Source: Trebonia sp963822615
GTDB taxonomy: Bacteria > Actinomycetota > Actinomycetes > Streptosporangiales > Streptosporangiaceae
Length of the DNA: 64,000 nucleotides
Reading direction: 5' to 3'
Assembly (NCBI GenBank): GCA_963822615.1
Contig: CAWGIM010000031.1
Location: forward strand, 49,492 to 113,491
The translations under genes were made by a program, and so were the position numbers. Of this stretch, positions 39,834 to 48,254 are shown piece by piece. Each line of letters opens with the position of its first letter. The first letter of the stretch is position 1. The notes under the pieces were generated by a model. The model worked only from the letters and a program-made list of their open reading frames with translations, was not told where the DNA came from and searched no databases.

Positions 39834-40259
39834 CTAGTCGGGGGCTGTCTCGGGCGCCGTCCTGAGGTGCAGGCGTTCATAGCGCTGCCGCGCTGCTTGC
39901 GCGCTGCCAAGGCCCAGCGCGAACGCCAGTTCCTGCCAGGTCATTCCCTGGCCGCGGGCGATAATCAGCAGGGAGGCTTCGAACTGGTCGATCTCTGCCC
40001 GGACCAGGGGCATCAGCGTCAGCGCGGCAGTCAGGTCGGCCGCGTCCACGGCGTCCTCGCCGTCCTCTGCCACCGCCGAGCCCGCCGCCAGGCCGACCAG
40101 CAGCCGGACCGCCTCGCCGGGGCCGAGCATCGGGAGTTGCCGGCCGCGGTCGCGGCGGCCAGGAGTATCCGCGTGCCGCTCGTTGATGCGGAAGAGCGCG
40201 GCGTATTCACGTTCGGCGCGCGCCCTGGACGCATCCGGCGGGGCCCATGGGTCAGTCAT
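39834..40259 (-). CDS. Small helix-turn-helix protein
   Basis: A 141-residue protein. The C-terminal third has a helix-turn-helix pattern (RGQGMTWQELAFALGLGSAQAARQRYERLHLR) much like that of the Clp-N protein at 3472-4236, while the N-terminal part is charged and helical. It may be a DNA-binding regulator of the same group. The ATG at 40259 is chosen because a very good promoter (TTGACA, 17-bp spacer, GATGCT) ends seven bases before it. Its ligand and targets are unknown. Confidence 0.7.
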   Translation of the reverse strand: MTDPWAPPDASRARAEREYAALFRINERHADTPGRRDRGRQLPMLGPGEAVRLLVGLAAGSAVAEDGEDAVDAADLTAALTLMPLVRAEIDQFEASLLIIARGQGMTWQELAFALGLGSAQAARQRYERLHLRTAPETAPD

Positions 40260-40295
40260 GCCTGCGAGCATCGTCCTGAAACACGTAGTTGTCAA
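40260..40295 (-). promoter_or_regulatory. Strong leaderless promoter of the HTH gene
   Basis: On the minus strand a perfect -35 TTGACA (40295-40290), 17-bp spacer and GATGCT (40272-40267) are followed by seven bases and the ATG. The -35 box lies in GTTGACAAC-like dyad sequence, reminiscent of the GTTGAC half-sites at 4239-4283. Confidence 0.7.
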
Positions 40296-40364
40296 CTTCT
40301 TATTTTCAACAACTTGTTTATATGGCGGGCGCGGTAGTGCCCGTCCCGGTGGTGAGGGGACCCG

Positions 40365-40820
40365 CTACGGCTGGTCGGCCAGGGCGGACACGATGGCCGC
40401 GCAGGCCTCCTCGAAGGCGGCCTGCTGCGCGCCGCTGAGCTGGTCGAAGATGAGGCCGCGGACGGCGGCCACGTGCTGGGGGGCGGCCGCCCCGATGACG
40501 TCGGCCCCGGCCGGGGTGAGCTCGATGAACGCGCCCCGCCCGTCCGCCGCGCACTCCTGCCGGGCCACCAGGCCGCGCCGTTCCATCCGGGTCAGCTGGT
40601 GCGACAGGCGACTCTGCTCCCAGTTGAGCGCGTCGCACATCTGGAACGGCCGCAGCCGCCGCTCCGGCGTCTCGCTCAGCTGCACCAGTACCTCGTACTC
40701 AGGCAGGGTGAGCCCGCAGTCCTGCTGCAGCTGCCGGTTGAGCGCGGCCGGCAGCAGCGAGCTCATCCGCAGGTAGGTCCGCCACGTCCGCTGCTCGTCG
40801 TCGCTCAGCCAGGCCGTCAT
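40365..40820 (-). CDS. MarR-family transcriptional regulator
   Basis: A 151-residue winged-helix regulator. The dimerisation helices flank the DNA-binding region: LTLPEYEVLVQLSETPERRLRPFQMCDALNWEQSRLSHQLTRMERRGLVARQ, ending in the wing ADGRGAFIELTPAG. Several features match the actinobacterial MarR subgroup with LNWEQSRLSHQ in the recognition helix, which often represses neighbouring transporter or redox genes. It lies 32 bases downstream of the channel-like gene on the same strand. A dyad AATGA-CAGA-TCATT lies near its promoter. Confidence 0.92.
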   Translation of the reverse strand: MTAWLSDDEQRTWRTYLRMSSLLPAALNRQLQQDCGLTLPEYEVLVQLSETPERRLRPFQMCDALNWEQSRLSHQLTRMERRGLVARQECAADGRGAFIELTPAGADVIGAAAPQHVAAVRGLIFDQLSGAQQAAFEEACAAIVSALADQP

Positions 40821-40857
40821 GCGGACAGCATAGCGTGCAGGTTAATGACAGATCATT
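40821..40857 (-). promoter_or_regulatory. MarR promoter with leaderless -10 and dyad
   Basis: On the minus strand TATGCT (40832-40827) is followed by six bases and the ATG. Upstream is AATGA-CAGA-TCATT (40844-40857), overlapping the end of the channel-like gene, a probable MarR site. Confidence 0.55.
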
Positions 40858-41974
40858 TATCCGGCCGTCCGCCCGGCGGCCGCCGGGGCGACATGGGCGG
40901 GGCCGGGAAGCGGCGCGGGCCCGACCACAGCGCCGGGACCGCGTCCACCGCCGACGCGATCTGGTACGCGGCGCGCTCGTAGTTGACTCGCCAGCCGACG
41001 AAGTCGGGCCACGCGTCGGCCGCCTTACGGGTGACCGGGAAGCCGACCTCCTCCATCCGCGCGATCGCGTCGAGGAACTCCTGGTAGGTCAGGGTGATCC
41101 CGGCGCTGGGGTCCGCCTCCTCGGGTACGTCGATGCCCATCGCCCGGGCGATCCGCGTCAGGCAGCCGAACCCGCTGCGCAGGCAGAGCCTGGCCGGCAC
41201 GGTCGGCGCCTGCTCGGGCGCGAGCGACAGGATAAGCGCGGCCGAGTCGAGCACCGCGAGCAGCGAGATCACCCAGGACGAGTACGCCTGCGGTGAGCGG
41301 AAGCGGACCAGCGGCAGGTAGGTGGTGTGGCTCTCCCCGACGTCAGCCGCCCACCGCTCCCACTGCTGGTACAGGTCGGGCAGCGTGTCGAGCGTCGACA
41401 CGCCCGAGCCGAGCGCGTAGTACGTCCGCGCGAGCAGCTCAGGTCCCCAGCTCGGGGCCCCGGCCCGCGACACCAGCAGCGCCACCTCGGTCTCCCGCCG
41501 GTTGAAGGCGGAGTACAGCGTGGGCAGGTAGCCGACCTGCAGGGCAACCACCACCATGCCGGTGGCGGCGGCCAGGAAGACGGCCGCGGCCGGAGTAGTG
41601 CCCGGCGGCTCGGCGAAGCCGAGGGTGAACAGGGACGATCCCGCCTCGGTCAGCGCCGCGGTGAAGGGCCGGCCCTGGGCAGGCCACAGCACCAGCGTGT
41701 AGCCCGCCAGGAAGATCCCGAGCCAGGCGGCGAGCTGCATCACCAGGATGGCCGCGGCCTGGGTGGCCAGCACCCGGTCGCGCCGCTGGAACTCGGTCAC
41801 CCGCCTGGTCGCCGCCCGGTAGCCGGTCAGCACCAGGCGGTCGACCAGCCGGGTGAGCCAGGAGCCGAACGGCCGCGGCACGATCAGCGTCCCGATGACC
41901 GACTGCCAGGCGGTCAGCACGAGCAGGACGCCGAAGCCGGCCGCGACCCAGCGGGCACCGATGGGGACCACCAT
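40853..41974 (-). CDS. Two-pore-helix channel-like membrane protein
   Basis: A 373-residue membrane protein. Hydrophobic segments lie near residues 8-30, 72-97 and 125-150. Between the last two is AGSSLFTLGFAEPPG, positioned like a potassium channel P-loop but with TLGFA in place of the TVGYG filter, followed by the inner-helix-like stretch AAATGMVVVALQVGYLPTLYSAFNRRE. The 220-residue cytoplasmic part is helical (TLDTLPDLYQQWERWAADVGESH). The altered filter means ion selectivity cannot be assumed. The MarR gene follows on the same strand. Confidence 0.65.
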   Translation of the reverse strand: MVVPIGARWVAAGFGVLLVLTAWQSVIGTLIVPRPFGSWLTRLVDRLVLTGYRAATRRVTEFQRRDRVLATQAAAILVMQLAAWLGIFLAGYTLVLWPAQGRPFTAALTEAGSSLFTLGFAEPPGTTPAAAVFLAAATGMVVVALQVGYLPTLYSAFNRRETEVALLVSRAGAPSWGPELLARTYYALGSGVSTLDTLPDLYQQWERWAADVGESHTTYLPLVRFRSPQAYSSWVISLLAVLDSAALILSLAPEQAPTVPARLCLRSGFGCLTRIARAMGIDVPEEADPSAGITLTYQEFLDAIARMEEVGFPVTRKAADAWPDFVGWRVNYERAAYQIASAVDAVPALWSGPRRFPAPPMSPRRPPGGRPDK

Positions 41975-41979
41975 GGGTG

Positions 41980-43023
41980 TCAGCAGTCGGCGTAACTCGG
42001 CTTGTAGCCAGCCGGGGCGGGGCCGATCAGGTAGCCGTTGCCCTGCGGCACCAGGTAGAGGTTGAGGGTCCAGTTATTGCAGCCGCTGTGGTCCACGCTC
42101 TGCGCGGCCGCCTGGCGGCTGATGAAGGTGACCGTCGCGGTCAGCCCCTGGCTGGCGGTGGCCAGCGAGGTCAGCGTCATGTTGGAGTCGGTGGTGGTGG
42201 CGTAGCCGGAGCTGAACGTCGACTGGGACTGGGTAGCCCGCTGGGCGGCGTTGAGCGTGCTCGCGTACTCCTGGTAGTCGTGGTTGTTGATGCCGTCGAA
42301 GTAGTGGCTCAGCAGCGTCTCGACCTGCGACCCGGCCGCTCCGGCGGACACCCCGGGGGCGATCGCCACCAGGCTGAGCGCGGGCGACGGGGTGGGCGTG
42401 CCGCCGGTACCCGGCGACGTGGCGGGCGTGCTCGCGGGCGACCCGGTTGAGGCGGGCGCGCTCACGCTCGACTGGGCCGGCGGCTGGGCCGTCGAGTGCT
42501 TGCCGAGCGAGCTGGCCAGCGCGTACGCGCCGCCGCCGGCCGCCAGCACGACAGCGACCGCGACCACGGTGAACAGGCCCCGCCGGCTGGCAGGCTCAGG
42601 CGGGCCAGCGGGCCGCCCGGGCGGAAACGGCGCGAACGGCGGTGCCGGCGGCGGCACCGGGGCGGCTGGGGCCGGCTGGTAGCCGGACCGGCTACCAGCG
42701 GGTGACGCCTGTACCGTCTCGGTCGGCTGCCACTGCTCGCCGGCGCCCTCCCGTAGCCCGCCGGGCGGCATCACCGGCGCCTGCGGCTGGTACCAGGAGG
42801 CGAACGGGTCGGGCCGCGCGTCCGGCTCCTCGGTGCGAGGGGCAGCGGCCGCCAGGTCCGTGCGGGTAGCGCCGTCCGCAAGGCCGGCCGTCAGGTCCGC
42901 CCCGGTTACCCCGTCCGGGACAGCGGCCGGCTCGCCAGCAGGCTCCTCGTACTCTGCCCCGCAGCCGCCGCAGTACCGTGCGTCCCCGTCGCGCCGCCGC
43001 CCGCATTTGGCGCAGAAGCTCAT
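41980..43023 (-). CDS. Zinc-ribbon, single-pass membrane protein
   Basis: A 347-residue protein with an N-terminal zinc ribbon (FCAKCGRRRDGDARYCGGCG, two CxxC pairs), a long Pro/Ala-rich cytoplasmic linker, one membrane helix at about residues 148-170 (LFTVVAVAVVLAAGGGAYALA) and an extracytoplasmic domain of about 130 residues. The latter starts after a Ser/Thr/Pro stretch and has LLSHYFDGINNHDYQEYASTL, which resembles NTF2-like or SnoaL-type folds seen in such actinobacterial proteins. Function unknown. It lies 47 bases downstream of the HerA-like gene on the same strand. Confidence 0.75.
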   Translation of the reverse strand: MSFCAKCGRRRDGDARYCGGCGAEYEEPAGEPAAVPDGVTGADLTAGLADGATRTDLAAAAPRTEEPDARPDPFASWYQPQAPVMPPGGLREGAGEQWQPTETVQASPAGSRSGYQPAPAAPVPPPAPPFAPFPPGRPAGPPEPASRRGLFTVVAVAVVLAAGGGAYALASSLGKHSTAQPPAQSSVSAPASTGSPASTPATSPGTGGTPTPSPALSLVAIAPGVSAGAAGSQVETLLSHYFDGINNHDYQEYASTLNAAQRATQSQSTFSSGYATTTDSNMTLTSLATASQGLTATVTFISRQAAAQSVDHSGCNNWTLNLYLVPQGNGYLIGPAPAGYKPSYADC

Positions 43024-43070
43024 GCTGCCCGTCCGTTTCCGGTTTGGAAGCGCCTAATTCCCCCAAGACA

Positions 43071-45902
43071 TTACCGGTCGGCCGTGCTCCCGGTCTCGTC
43101 TGTTGCCGGGCTGATGCCGAGCACCCGGGCGGCGGCGTCCGGCCACTGCGGCTGGCGCCGCAGCGGGGTGCTCGCGTGGACGTGCAGGAACAGGCAGAAC
43201 GCGGCGTCTGCGCGCGCCTCGCCGTCGGCCGGCAGGGCAGGGAAGCGGCCTGTCGTGTCGAATAGCTGGACGCGCAGCCCGGCCAGCGCGGCCGGGGTGA
43301 GGCCGGCCGGGCCCGGCTCAGCGCTGGGCGCAGCCGCTTGCGCGGCGCGCGCCAGGTCGGCCACCGCGGCCGGGTCGCTCAGTATGGACAGCGCGGCCCC
43401 CCGGTAGGCGCACTGCGCCCGGCACTGGCTACAGCCAGGGAACGGCAGCGGCGCGGGCGCCCGCCCGGCCGCGGCGGGCACGGCGGCCTCGGCTGGCGGG
43501 GACTCCACTTGGCCGGCCTGCTCGATGTCAGTGTGTACGGCGCCGGGAAAGCCGGCCCCGTACAGCAGCGCCTGCCCGGCCGGCGGCCGGGAGGTGATCA
43601 CTCGCTGCGCCTCGTCCCGGGGCAGCGTCTCGGCGATGGCGCGCCGGTCGTCGGCGGCGACCAGGCGGCCGATGACCTTCAGCCCGGTGTCCAGGACCAG
43701 GGGCGCGACCAGCTGGGCGGGGGAGGGGTCGGCGATAAGCAGGCACTCGCCGTGCCGGCCGCTTGCCGTCAGCAGCCCGGCCAGCGTCACCGCGGCCCGC
43801 TCCCTGGCCTGCCCGTCCGGCCCGGGCACGCGGCCGGCCGCGCGGCCAAGCACCAGGTGCGCGTCGGCCACCAGGGTCACGTGGGACAGCCCGGCCGCCG
43901 GGCCGCGGGTCCACCGACCGTGCCCGGCGACCGCGTTCAGCAGCAGCGCCATCAGCAGCGCCTGCTCGTCGCCCGCCCCCAGCGCGCCCAGTTCGAGGAT
44001 CACCGGGTGGTCAAGCAGCCGCCCGAGTCCGGCCGGCCTGCTGGTCAGCAGGGCCGACCCGGCGCTGCCGCGCACAAGCTGCCGGGCCCGGCCGACCGAG
44101 CCGGCGTCCACCGCGGCGGCGACCTCAGCCGGGTAGCGCAGGGCGGCCGTCACCTCCTCCAGCGCGGACAGGAAGTCGACCACGCTTGGCCAGGCCCGCC
44201 CGCCGGCCGGGCGCTCGGCCGCCAGGAAGCCAGCCCGCAGGTAGGTCAGGCTGAGCGCGTCCTGGTAGACCGGCAGCAGCGGCCCGGCCAGCCCGTAGGC
44301 GGTGGTGAAGCAGGTGAGCAGGGTGGCGGCGTGCTCGCCCGCCAGCGCGCCCGGCGGTACTTCGAACGGGTTGAACCGCAGCGGCGTGCGGCTCTCGTCG
44401 CCGGCCGTGATGACCTCGAGCTCCGCCAGGCCAGGCTGGCCGGCCAGCGTCCGGTAGCCGCTGTCACCCGACCGGCCCGGGTCGATCACCAGGAACGGCA
44501 CCCGGTGGTCGGCCCAAAGCTGGCGCAGCAGGGCGGTCCCGGCCTCGGTCCCGGCGCGGCCGGCCGGGGTCGGCCCGGCCAGCAGCGCGTGCCCGGTGAG
44601 TGACCGCAGCGGCACCGTGACGGCGCGGCCGGTGCCGTGCACCGTGCCCAGCCGGATGAGGGCACCGGCCTCCTGGCTCCCCGGTTCCTGCCCGTCCGGC
44701 CCGCCGCTCCCGGCTGGCTCCGGCTGGGGACGCCGCACCGTGAAGCCCGGCACGGCGCCGCTGGCTGCCACCGGGAAGCGGAAGGCACAGCTGGCGTCGC
44801 GGGCGTCGCCGAGCACTGGCAGCATGGAGAGCTGGGGGTCCGGCGGGTCCAGGCGGCCCCAGATCTCCTGCTGCCCGGTGAGTATGCCGAAGTTGATGAC
44901 GTTGAGGTTGTACTCGGCTAGCCGCCGTTCGGCCACGCTGGCCGGGCGCCGCACGTCGTAGCCGGGGACGGGGACCCGGGAGGTGAGCGCCAGCTCGTTA
45001 CTGCCCGTCCCGGCCGGGGAGATGGCCGCGGCGACCGCCTCAACGATGCCTGGCGGCAGCTTGCGGGCGGCCGACAGCTGGATGCGGAGCGCGTACGCCT
45101 TGTGCGAGATGCGGGCGCAGTACTCGTGGAACGCCTGTTCCGCCTCCACCGCGAACGGGTCAGCCGCCAGCCGCGGACGGGCCGGGTAGTACCCCCCTGG
45201 CGCGTCGCCGTCCCGCGCCAGCCGCCGGTAGAAGGTGGCCAGGGTGCGCATCGTCTGCGCGAACGGCGCGGGGACCAGCATCGGCAGCACCGCCACCGAG
45301 AACACCAGCGGCACCGGGCTGGCCGCGAGGGCCGCGTACACGCCCGACCAGTCGTCGTCCGACCAGGCGAACGGCGCGGCCGAGTAGTAGTAGCTGACGC
45401 CGGCGTCCGGCCGGGCGGGCGCGCCGATCAGCTCGTGCCTGGTGATCACGGCCGAGTCCGGGGTCGACCCGCTGAACGGCGTCAGCAGGCGCGCCACCGC
45501 GTCCGCGTCGGTCACCGGGGTTGACGTGACATGTCGCGGGAGCGCGGCCGTGACCTGCTCCCGCAACCGGTCGGCCCGCATCGCGGCGGATTCCGCGCCG
45601 CTGCCCCATACCCGGCCGAGCAGGGCGACCGACAACGGCGTGCTGGCCGCCGGGTCGACCTCCACCCGCAGGTCGAGGGCCGCGTGCAGCCCTGGGTCGA
45701 GGAACCGGCTGAGGAAGCCCTGCTGCTCGGCCAGCGCCTTCGCCACCCGCTGCCTGCGGGTCAGGTTCCGGTAATCGGCCGCGTCGAGCAGGTCGACCGC
45801 CGCGTCGATGGTGACGGCGAAGTACGCGTTGGCGACCGGCGCCCGGTCCCCGGTCACGGAGAGGGCGGGCGGCGGCGCGCTGATGGCGTGCAGCGGGCCC
45901 AT
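43071..45902 (-). CDS. HerA/VirB4-like protein with degenerate P-loop
   Basis: A 943-residue protein whose C-terminal half follows the HerA/DUF87 ATPase pattern: RTPLRFNPFEVPPGALAGEHAATLLTCFTTAYGLAGPLLPVYQDALSLTYL. The Walker A site, however, reads HALLAGPTPAGRAGTEAGTALLRQLW where family members have G-x-TGSGK-S/T, so the catalytic Lys is missing. Walker B reads VTLVADAHLVL instead of ...DEAH, lacking the Glu. ATP hydrolysis is therefore unlikely. A CSQCRAQC cluster near residue 840 may bind zinc. The ATG at 45902 is set by TAGCGT seven bases upstream. Confidence 0.75.
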   Translation of the reverse strand: MGPLHAISAPPPALSVTGDRAPVANAYFAVTIDAAVDLLDAADYRNLTRRQRVAKALAEQQGFLSRFLDPGLHAALDLRVEVDPAASTPLSVALLGRVWGSGAESAAMRADRLREQVTAALPRHVTSTPVTDADAVARLLTPFSGSTPDSAVITRHELIGAPARPDAGVSYYYSAAPFAWSDDDWSGVYAALAASPVPLVFSVAVLPMLVPAPFAQTMRTLATFYRRLARDGDAPGGYYPARPRLAADPFAVEAEQAFHEYCARISHKAYALRIQLSAARKLPPGIVEAVAAAISPAGTGSNELALTSRVPVPGYDVRRPASVAERRLAEYNLNVINFGILTGQQEIWGRLDPPDPQLSMLPVLGDARDASCAFRFPVAASGAVPGFTVRRPQPEPAGSGGPDGQEPGSQEAGALIRLGTVHGTGRAVTVPLRSLTGHALLAGPTPAGRAGTEAGTALLRQLWADHRVPFLVIDPGRSGDSGYRTLAGQPGLAELEVITAGDESRTPLRFNPFEVPPGALAGEHAATLLTCFTTAYGLAGPLLPVYQDALSLTYLRAGFLAAERPAGGRAWPSVVDFLSALEEVTAALRYPAEVAAAVDAGSVGRARQLVRGSAGSALLTSRPAGLGRLLDHPVILELGALGAGDEQALLMALLLNAVAGHGRWTRGPAAGLSHVTLVADAHLVLGRAAGRVPGPDGQARERAAVTLAGLLTASGRHGECLLIADPSPAQLVAPLVLDTGLKVIGRLVAADDRRAIAETLPRDEAQRVITSRPPAGQALLYGAGFPGAVHTDIEQAGQVESPPAEAAVPAAAGRAPAPLPFPGCSQCRAQCAYRGAALSILSDPAAVADLARAAQAAAPSAEPGPAGLTPAALAGLRVQLFDTTGRFPALPADGEARADAAFCLFLHVHASTPLRRQPQWPDAAARVLGISPATDETGSTADR

Positions 45903-45915
45903 GTCCGTCACGCTA
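45903..45915 (-). promoter_or_regulatory. Leaderless -10 box of the HerA-like gene
   Basis: On the minus strand TAGCGT (45915-45910) is followed by seven bases and the ATG at 45902; the in-frame GTG at 45911 lies inside the box. Confidence 0.55.
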
Positions 45916-45974
45916 CCGCCGCCGCCGGGCGGCTGGAGCCGCTATGCCCGCGGGCCCGCCGGCAGGCCCGACCG

Positions 45975-46421
45975 CTAGTGCCGGTGCGACCTGGTCACCA
46001 GCAGGACGACCACGCCCGCGACGAGCAGCCAGGCCACCGGCCCGACGTAGAAGGCGCTGGTGAACGCGTGCCAGGCGATGTTGGCGCAGATCAGTACCAG
46101 CGCGACCAGCAGCAGCGAGCGGAGGATGCCGCCGCGCCGGCCGTGGGCCCGGTAGGGCACCGCCGCCCGGGCCTGGCCGTCCGCTCCGCTGGCGGACTCG
46201 GTCTCTGGCAGGTCGTCGAACAGCCCGGCGAGGTCGCCGCGGGTCTTGGCGGCCATGGTGCGGTCGACCCGGTTGTCGAACTCGGCCTGGTCGAGCCGGC
46301 CCTCGGCGTAGTGCTGGGTCAGCAGCTCGGCGACCGCGTTACGGTCCGCGTCGGAGACCCGGAGGTTCTGCTCGGAGTAGCGGAGGCGGCGCGTCCACTG
46401 CTGGCTTGACGACGGTGACAT
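45975..46421 (-). CDS. DUF1707 (SHOCT-like) membrane protein
   Basis: A 148-residue protein with an N-terminal DUF1707 domain (RVSDADRNAVAELLTQHYAEGRLDQAEFDNRVDRTMAAKTRGDLAGLFDDLP, about residues 21-72) and two membrane helices near 100-145. The domain is common in actinobacteria and thought to mediate membrane-associated interactions, but no activity is known. The ATG at 46421 follows AAGGGAG. It lies just downstream of the PspC gene on the same strand, so the two may form an envelope-stress unit divergent to the PspC-type kinase. Confidence 0.85.
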   Translation of the reverse strand: MSPSSSQQWTRRLRYSEQNLRVSDADRNAVAELLTQHYAEGRLDQAEFDNRVDRTMAAKTRGDLAGLFDDLPETESASGADGQARAAVPYRAHGRRGGILRSLLLVALVLICANIAWHAFTSAFYVGPVAWLLVAGVVVLLVTRSHRH

Positions 46422-46444
46422 GGTGCTGGCTCCCTTGCTGCTCA

Positions 46445-46744
46445 CTACAGGCCGCGCTCAACCGAGCTGAGCAGCGAGCCGGCGATGGACTGGTCGCTGC
46501 CCTCCTCCGGGATGAGCAGCAGGCAGGCCAGGTAGGCCGGGATGCCCGCTGCCCCCAGGAAGGTGAAGACGGCGAAGGCGACGCGGACCAGGGTCACGTC
46601 GACGGCGAGGTAGTCGGCCAGGCCGGCGCAGACGCCGGCCAGCATGCGCCCGTCAACGGCGCGGCGCAGCGGGGGGCGGCCGGGCCGGCCGGGCCGGTCC
46701 TGGGGCTGGGGCTGGGTCTGGGTGGTGTCCCCGAATGTGCTCAT
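46445..46744 (-). CDS. PspC-domain membrane protein
   Basis: A 99-residue phage-shock protein C-type protein. After a Gln/Pro-rich N-terminus comes the PspC domain LRRAVDGRMLAGVCAGLADYLAVDVTLVRVAFAVFTFLGAAGIPAYLACLLLIPEEG with two hydrophobic segments. PspC proteins sense membrane stress and pair with envelope regulators. It is divergent from the histidine kinase gene at 46887, which also carries a PspC domain, so both probably respond to the same envelope signal. Confidence 0.9.
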   Translation of the reverse strand: MSTFGDTTQTQPQPQDRPGRPGRPPLRRAVDGRMLAGVCAGLADYLAVDVTLVRVAFAVFTFLGAAGIPAYLACLLLIPEEGSDQSIAGSLLSSVERGL

Positions 46745-46886
46745 GGCTCAAGTCTCGGCTGCCCGCGGCCGCGGCGGTATCGGGAACAACCCGGGTCCGC
46801 CCCCCGCCGTGGGCGGGGGGACCCTGATACCGGATCCGGGAAAGCCCCGATGGCCCCCGGGTGCCCGGGCGGGTGATGATGGTGGC

Positions 46887-48254
46887 ATGCAGTTCCAGGA
46901 CCAGCCCGGCGAGCCGACGGCGACGAGCGGCCACCGCTGGCACGGGACCGGGCGGCGCCGCGACGGTCACCCCGACTGGGTCGCGCGCTTCGCGCAGCGG
47001 CATCCGGGGGACGGCCAGCCGCTGCGCCGCCACCCCGAAGACCGGCTGGCCGGCGGGGTGGCGGCCGGCCTGGCGACCTGGCGCGGCTTCAGCCCGACCA
47101 CGGTGCGGATCGCGCTCGCGGTCGCCGCGCTGATCAGCACCGGCTGGGCGGTCCCGTTCTACGTGCTCGGCTGGCTGCTCATCCCGGCCCGGGGCGACAG
47201 CGCCAGCATCGCCAGCCGGGCTCGGCACGACACCCGCGGGGTGGCGCTCGCTGTCGGCCTCGCCTCCCTGCTGGCGGTGTTCCTGCTGCTCGCCGCCCCG
47301 CTGAACGGGGGCGGGATCGAGGGGTTCCTCTGGCCCCAGGTGATCAGCGTGGCGGGCCTGACGCTGATCTGGCATAACGCGCCGGAAGACGAGCGGGCGG
47401 GCATGCGGCGGCTGGTCCAGCCGCTGGAGAACCTGAGCGGCAGCGGGAAGGCGGCCCGCCGCGCCACCTGGCTGCGCATCGGCGGGGCGGCGGTGCTGCT
47501 CGCAGTGGGTCTGGGCTGGCTGCTCAGCCAGCCGGTGGGCACTGCCCTGCTGCGGCCGCTGGGCGGCTTCCTGCTGGTGGCGGCCGCGTTCGTGCTGCTG
47601 CTTGGCCCCTGGTGGCTGCGCATCGCCCGGGACCTGGTGCTGGAGCGCCAGGCGCGGGCCCGGGCGGAGGAACGGGCCGACATCGCCGCCCGGGTGCACG
47701 ACTCGGTGCTGCAGACCCTCGCGCTTATCCAGCGCCGGGCGGACGACCCGCAGGCGGTCGTTCAGCTCGCCCGCGCCCAGGAGCGGGAGCTGCGCTCCTG
47801 GCTGTTCGAGGGCCGGGCGCCGGGCGACGCCGACGCCTCCTCCTTCGCCGAGGGGATAAGGCAGATCCAGCGCGAGGTCGAGGCCAGGCACGGAGTGCCG
47901 GTTGAGGTGGTGACGGTTGGCGACTGCCCGCTCGACCCGCGGCTGAGCGCGCTGCTGGCGGCGGCCAGGGAAGCCACCGTGAACGCGGCCAAGTGGTCGG
48001 GGGCCGCCGTGATCTCGGTGTTCGCCGAGGTGGAGCCGGATAAGGTCAGTGTCGCGGTGCGGGACCGGGGCAAGGGCTTCGACCCCGGCGCCGTGCCGGC
48101 TGACCGCAAGGGCGTCGCGGAGTCCATCCGCGGCCGGATGAGCAGGCACGGCGGCACCGCGACGGTGCAGTCAGCTCCCGGGGAGGGCGCCAAGGTGACG
48201 CTGGAGATGAGCCTCCTGGGCCCGGCCCCGTTCGCAGAGGGGAAGCGGCGGTGA
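46887..48254 (+). CDS. PspC-domain sensor histidine kinase (NarL-type)
   Basis: A 455-residue kinase. The PspC domain (LRRHPEDRLAGGVAAGLATWRGFSPTTVRIALAVAALISTGWAVPFYVLGWLLIP) lies at about residues 50-105, followed by three or four membrane helices. The HisKA_3 motif ADIAARVHDSVLQTLALIQRRA has the phospho-acceptor His near residue 272. The HATPase domain has AREATVNAAKWSGA and VRDRGKGFDPG. Such PspC-fused kinases with LuxR-type regulators are typical of actinobacteria and resemble envelope-stress sensors. GATGAT lies six bases before the ATG. The regulator gene starts on a GTGA overlap. Confidence 0.93.
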   Translation: MQFQDQPGEPTATSGHRWHGTGRRRDGHPDWVARFAQRHPGDGQPLRRHPEDRLAGGVAAGLATWRGFSPTTVRIALAVAALISTGWAVPFYVLGWLLIPARGDSASIASRARHDTRGVALAVGLASLLAVFLLLAAPLNGGGIEGFLWPQVISVAGLTLIWHNAPEDERAGMRRLVQPLENLSGSGKAARRATWLRIGGAAVLLAVGLGWLLSQPVGTALLRPLGGFLLVAAAFVLLLGPWWLRIARDLVLERQARARAEERADIAARVHDSVLQTLALIQRRADDPQAVVQLARAQERELRSWLFEGRAPGDADASSFAEGIRQIQREVEARHGVPVEVVTVGDCPLDPRLSALLAAAREATVNAAKWSGAAVISVFAEVEPDKVSVAVRDRGKGFDPGAVPADRKGVAESIRGRMSRHGGTATVQSAPGEGAKVTLEMSLLGPAPFAEGKRR

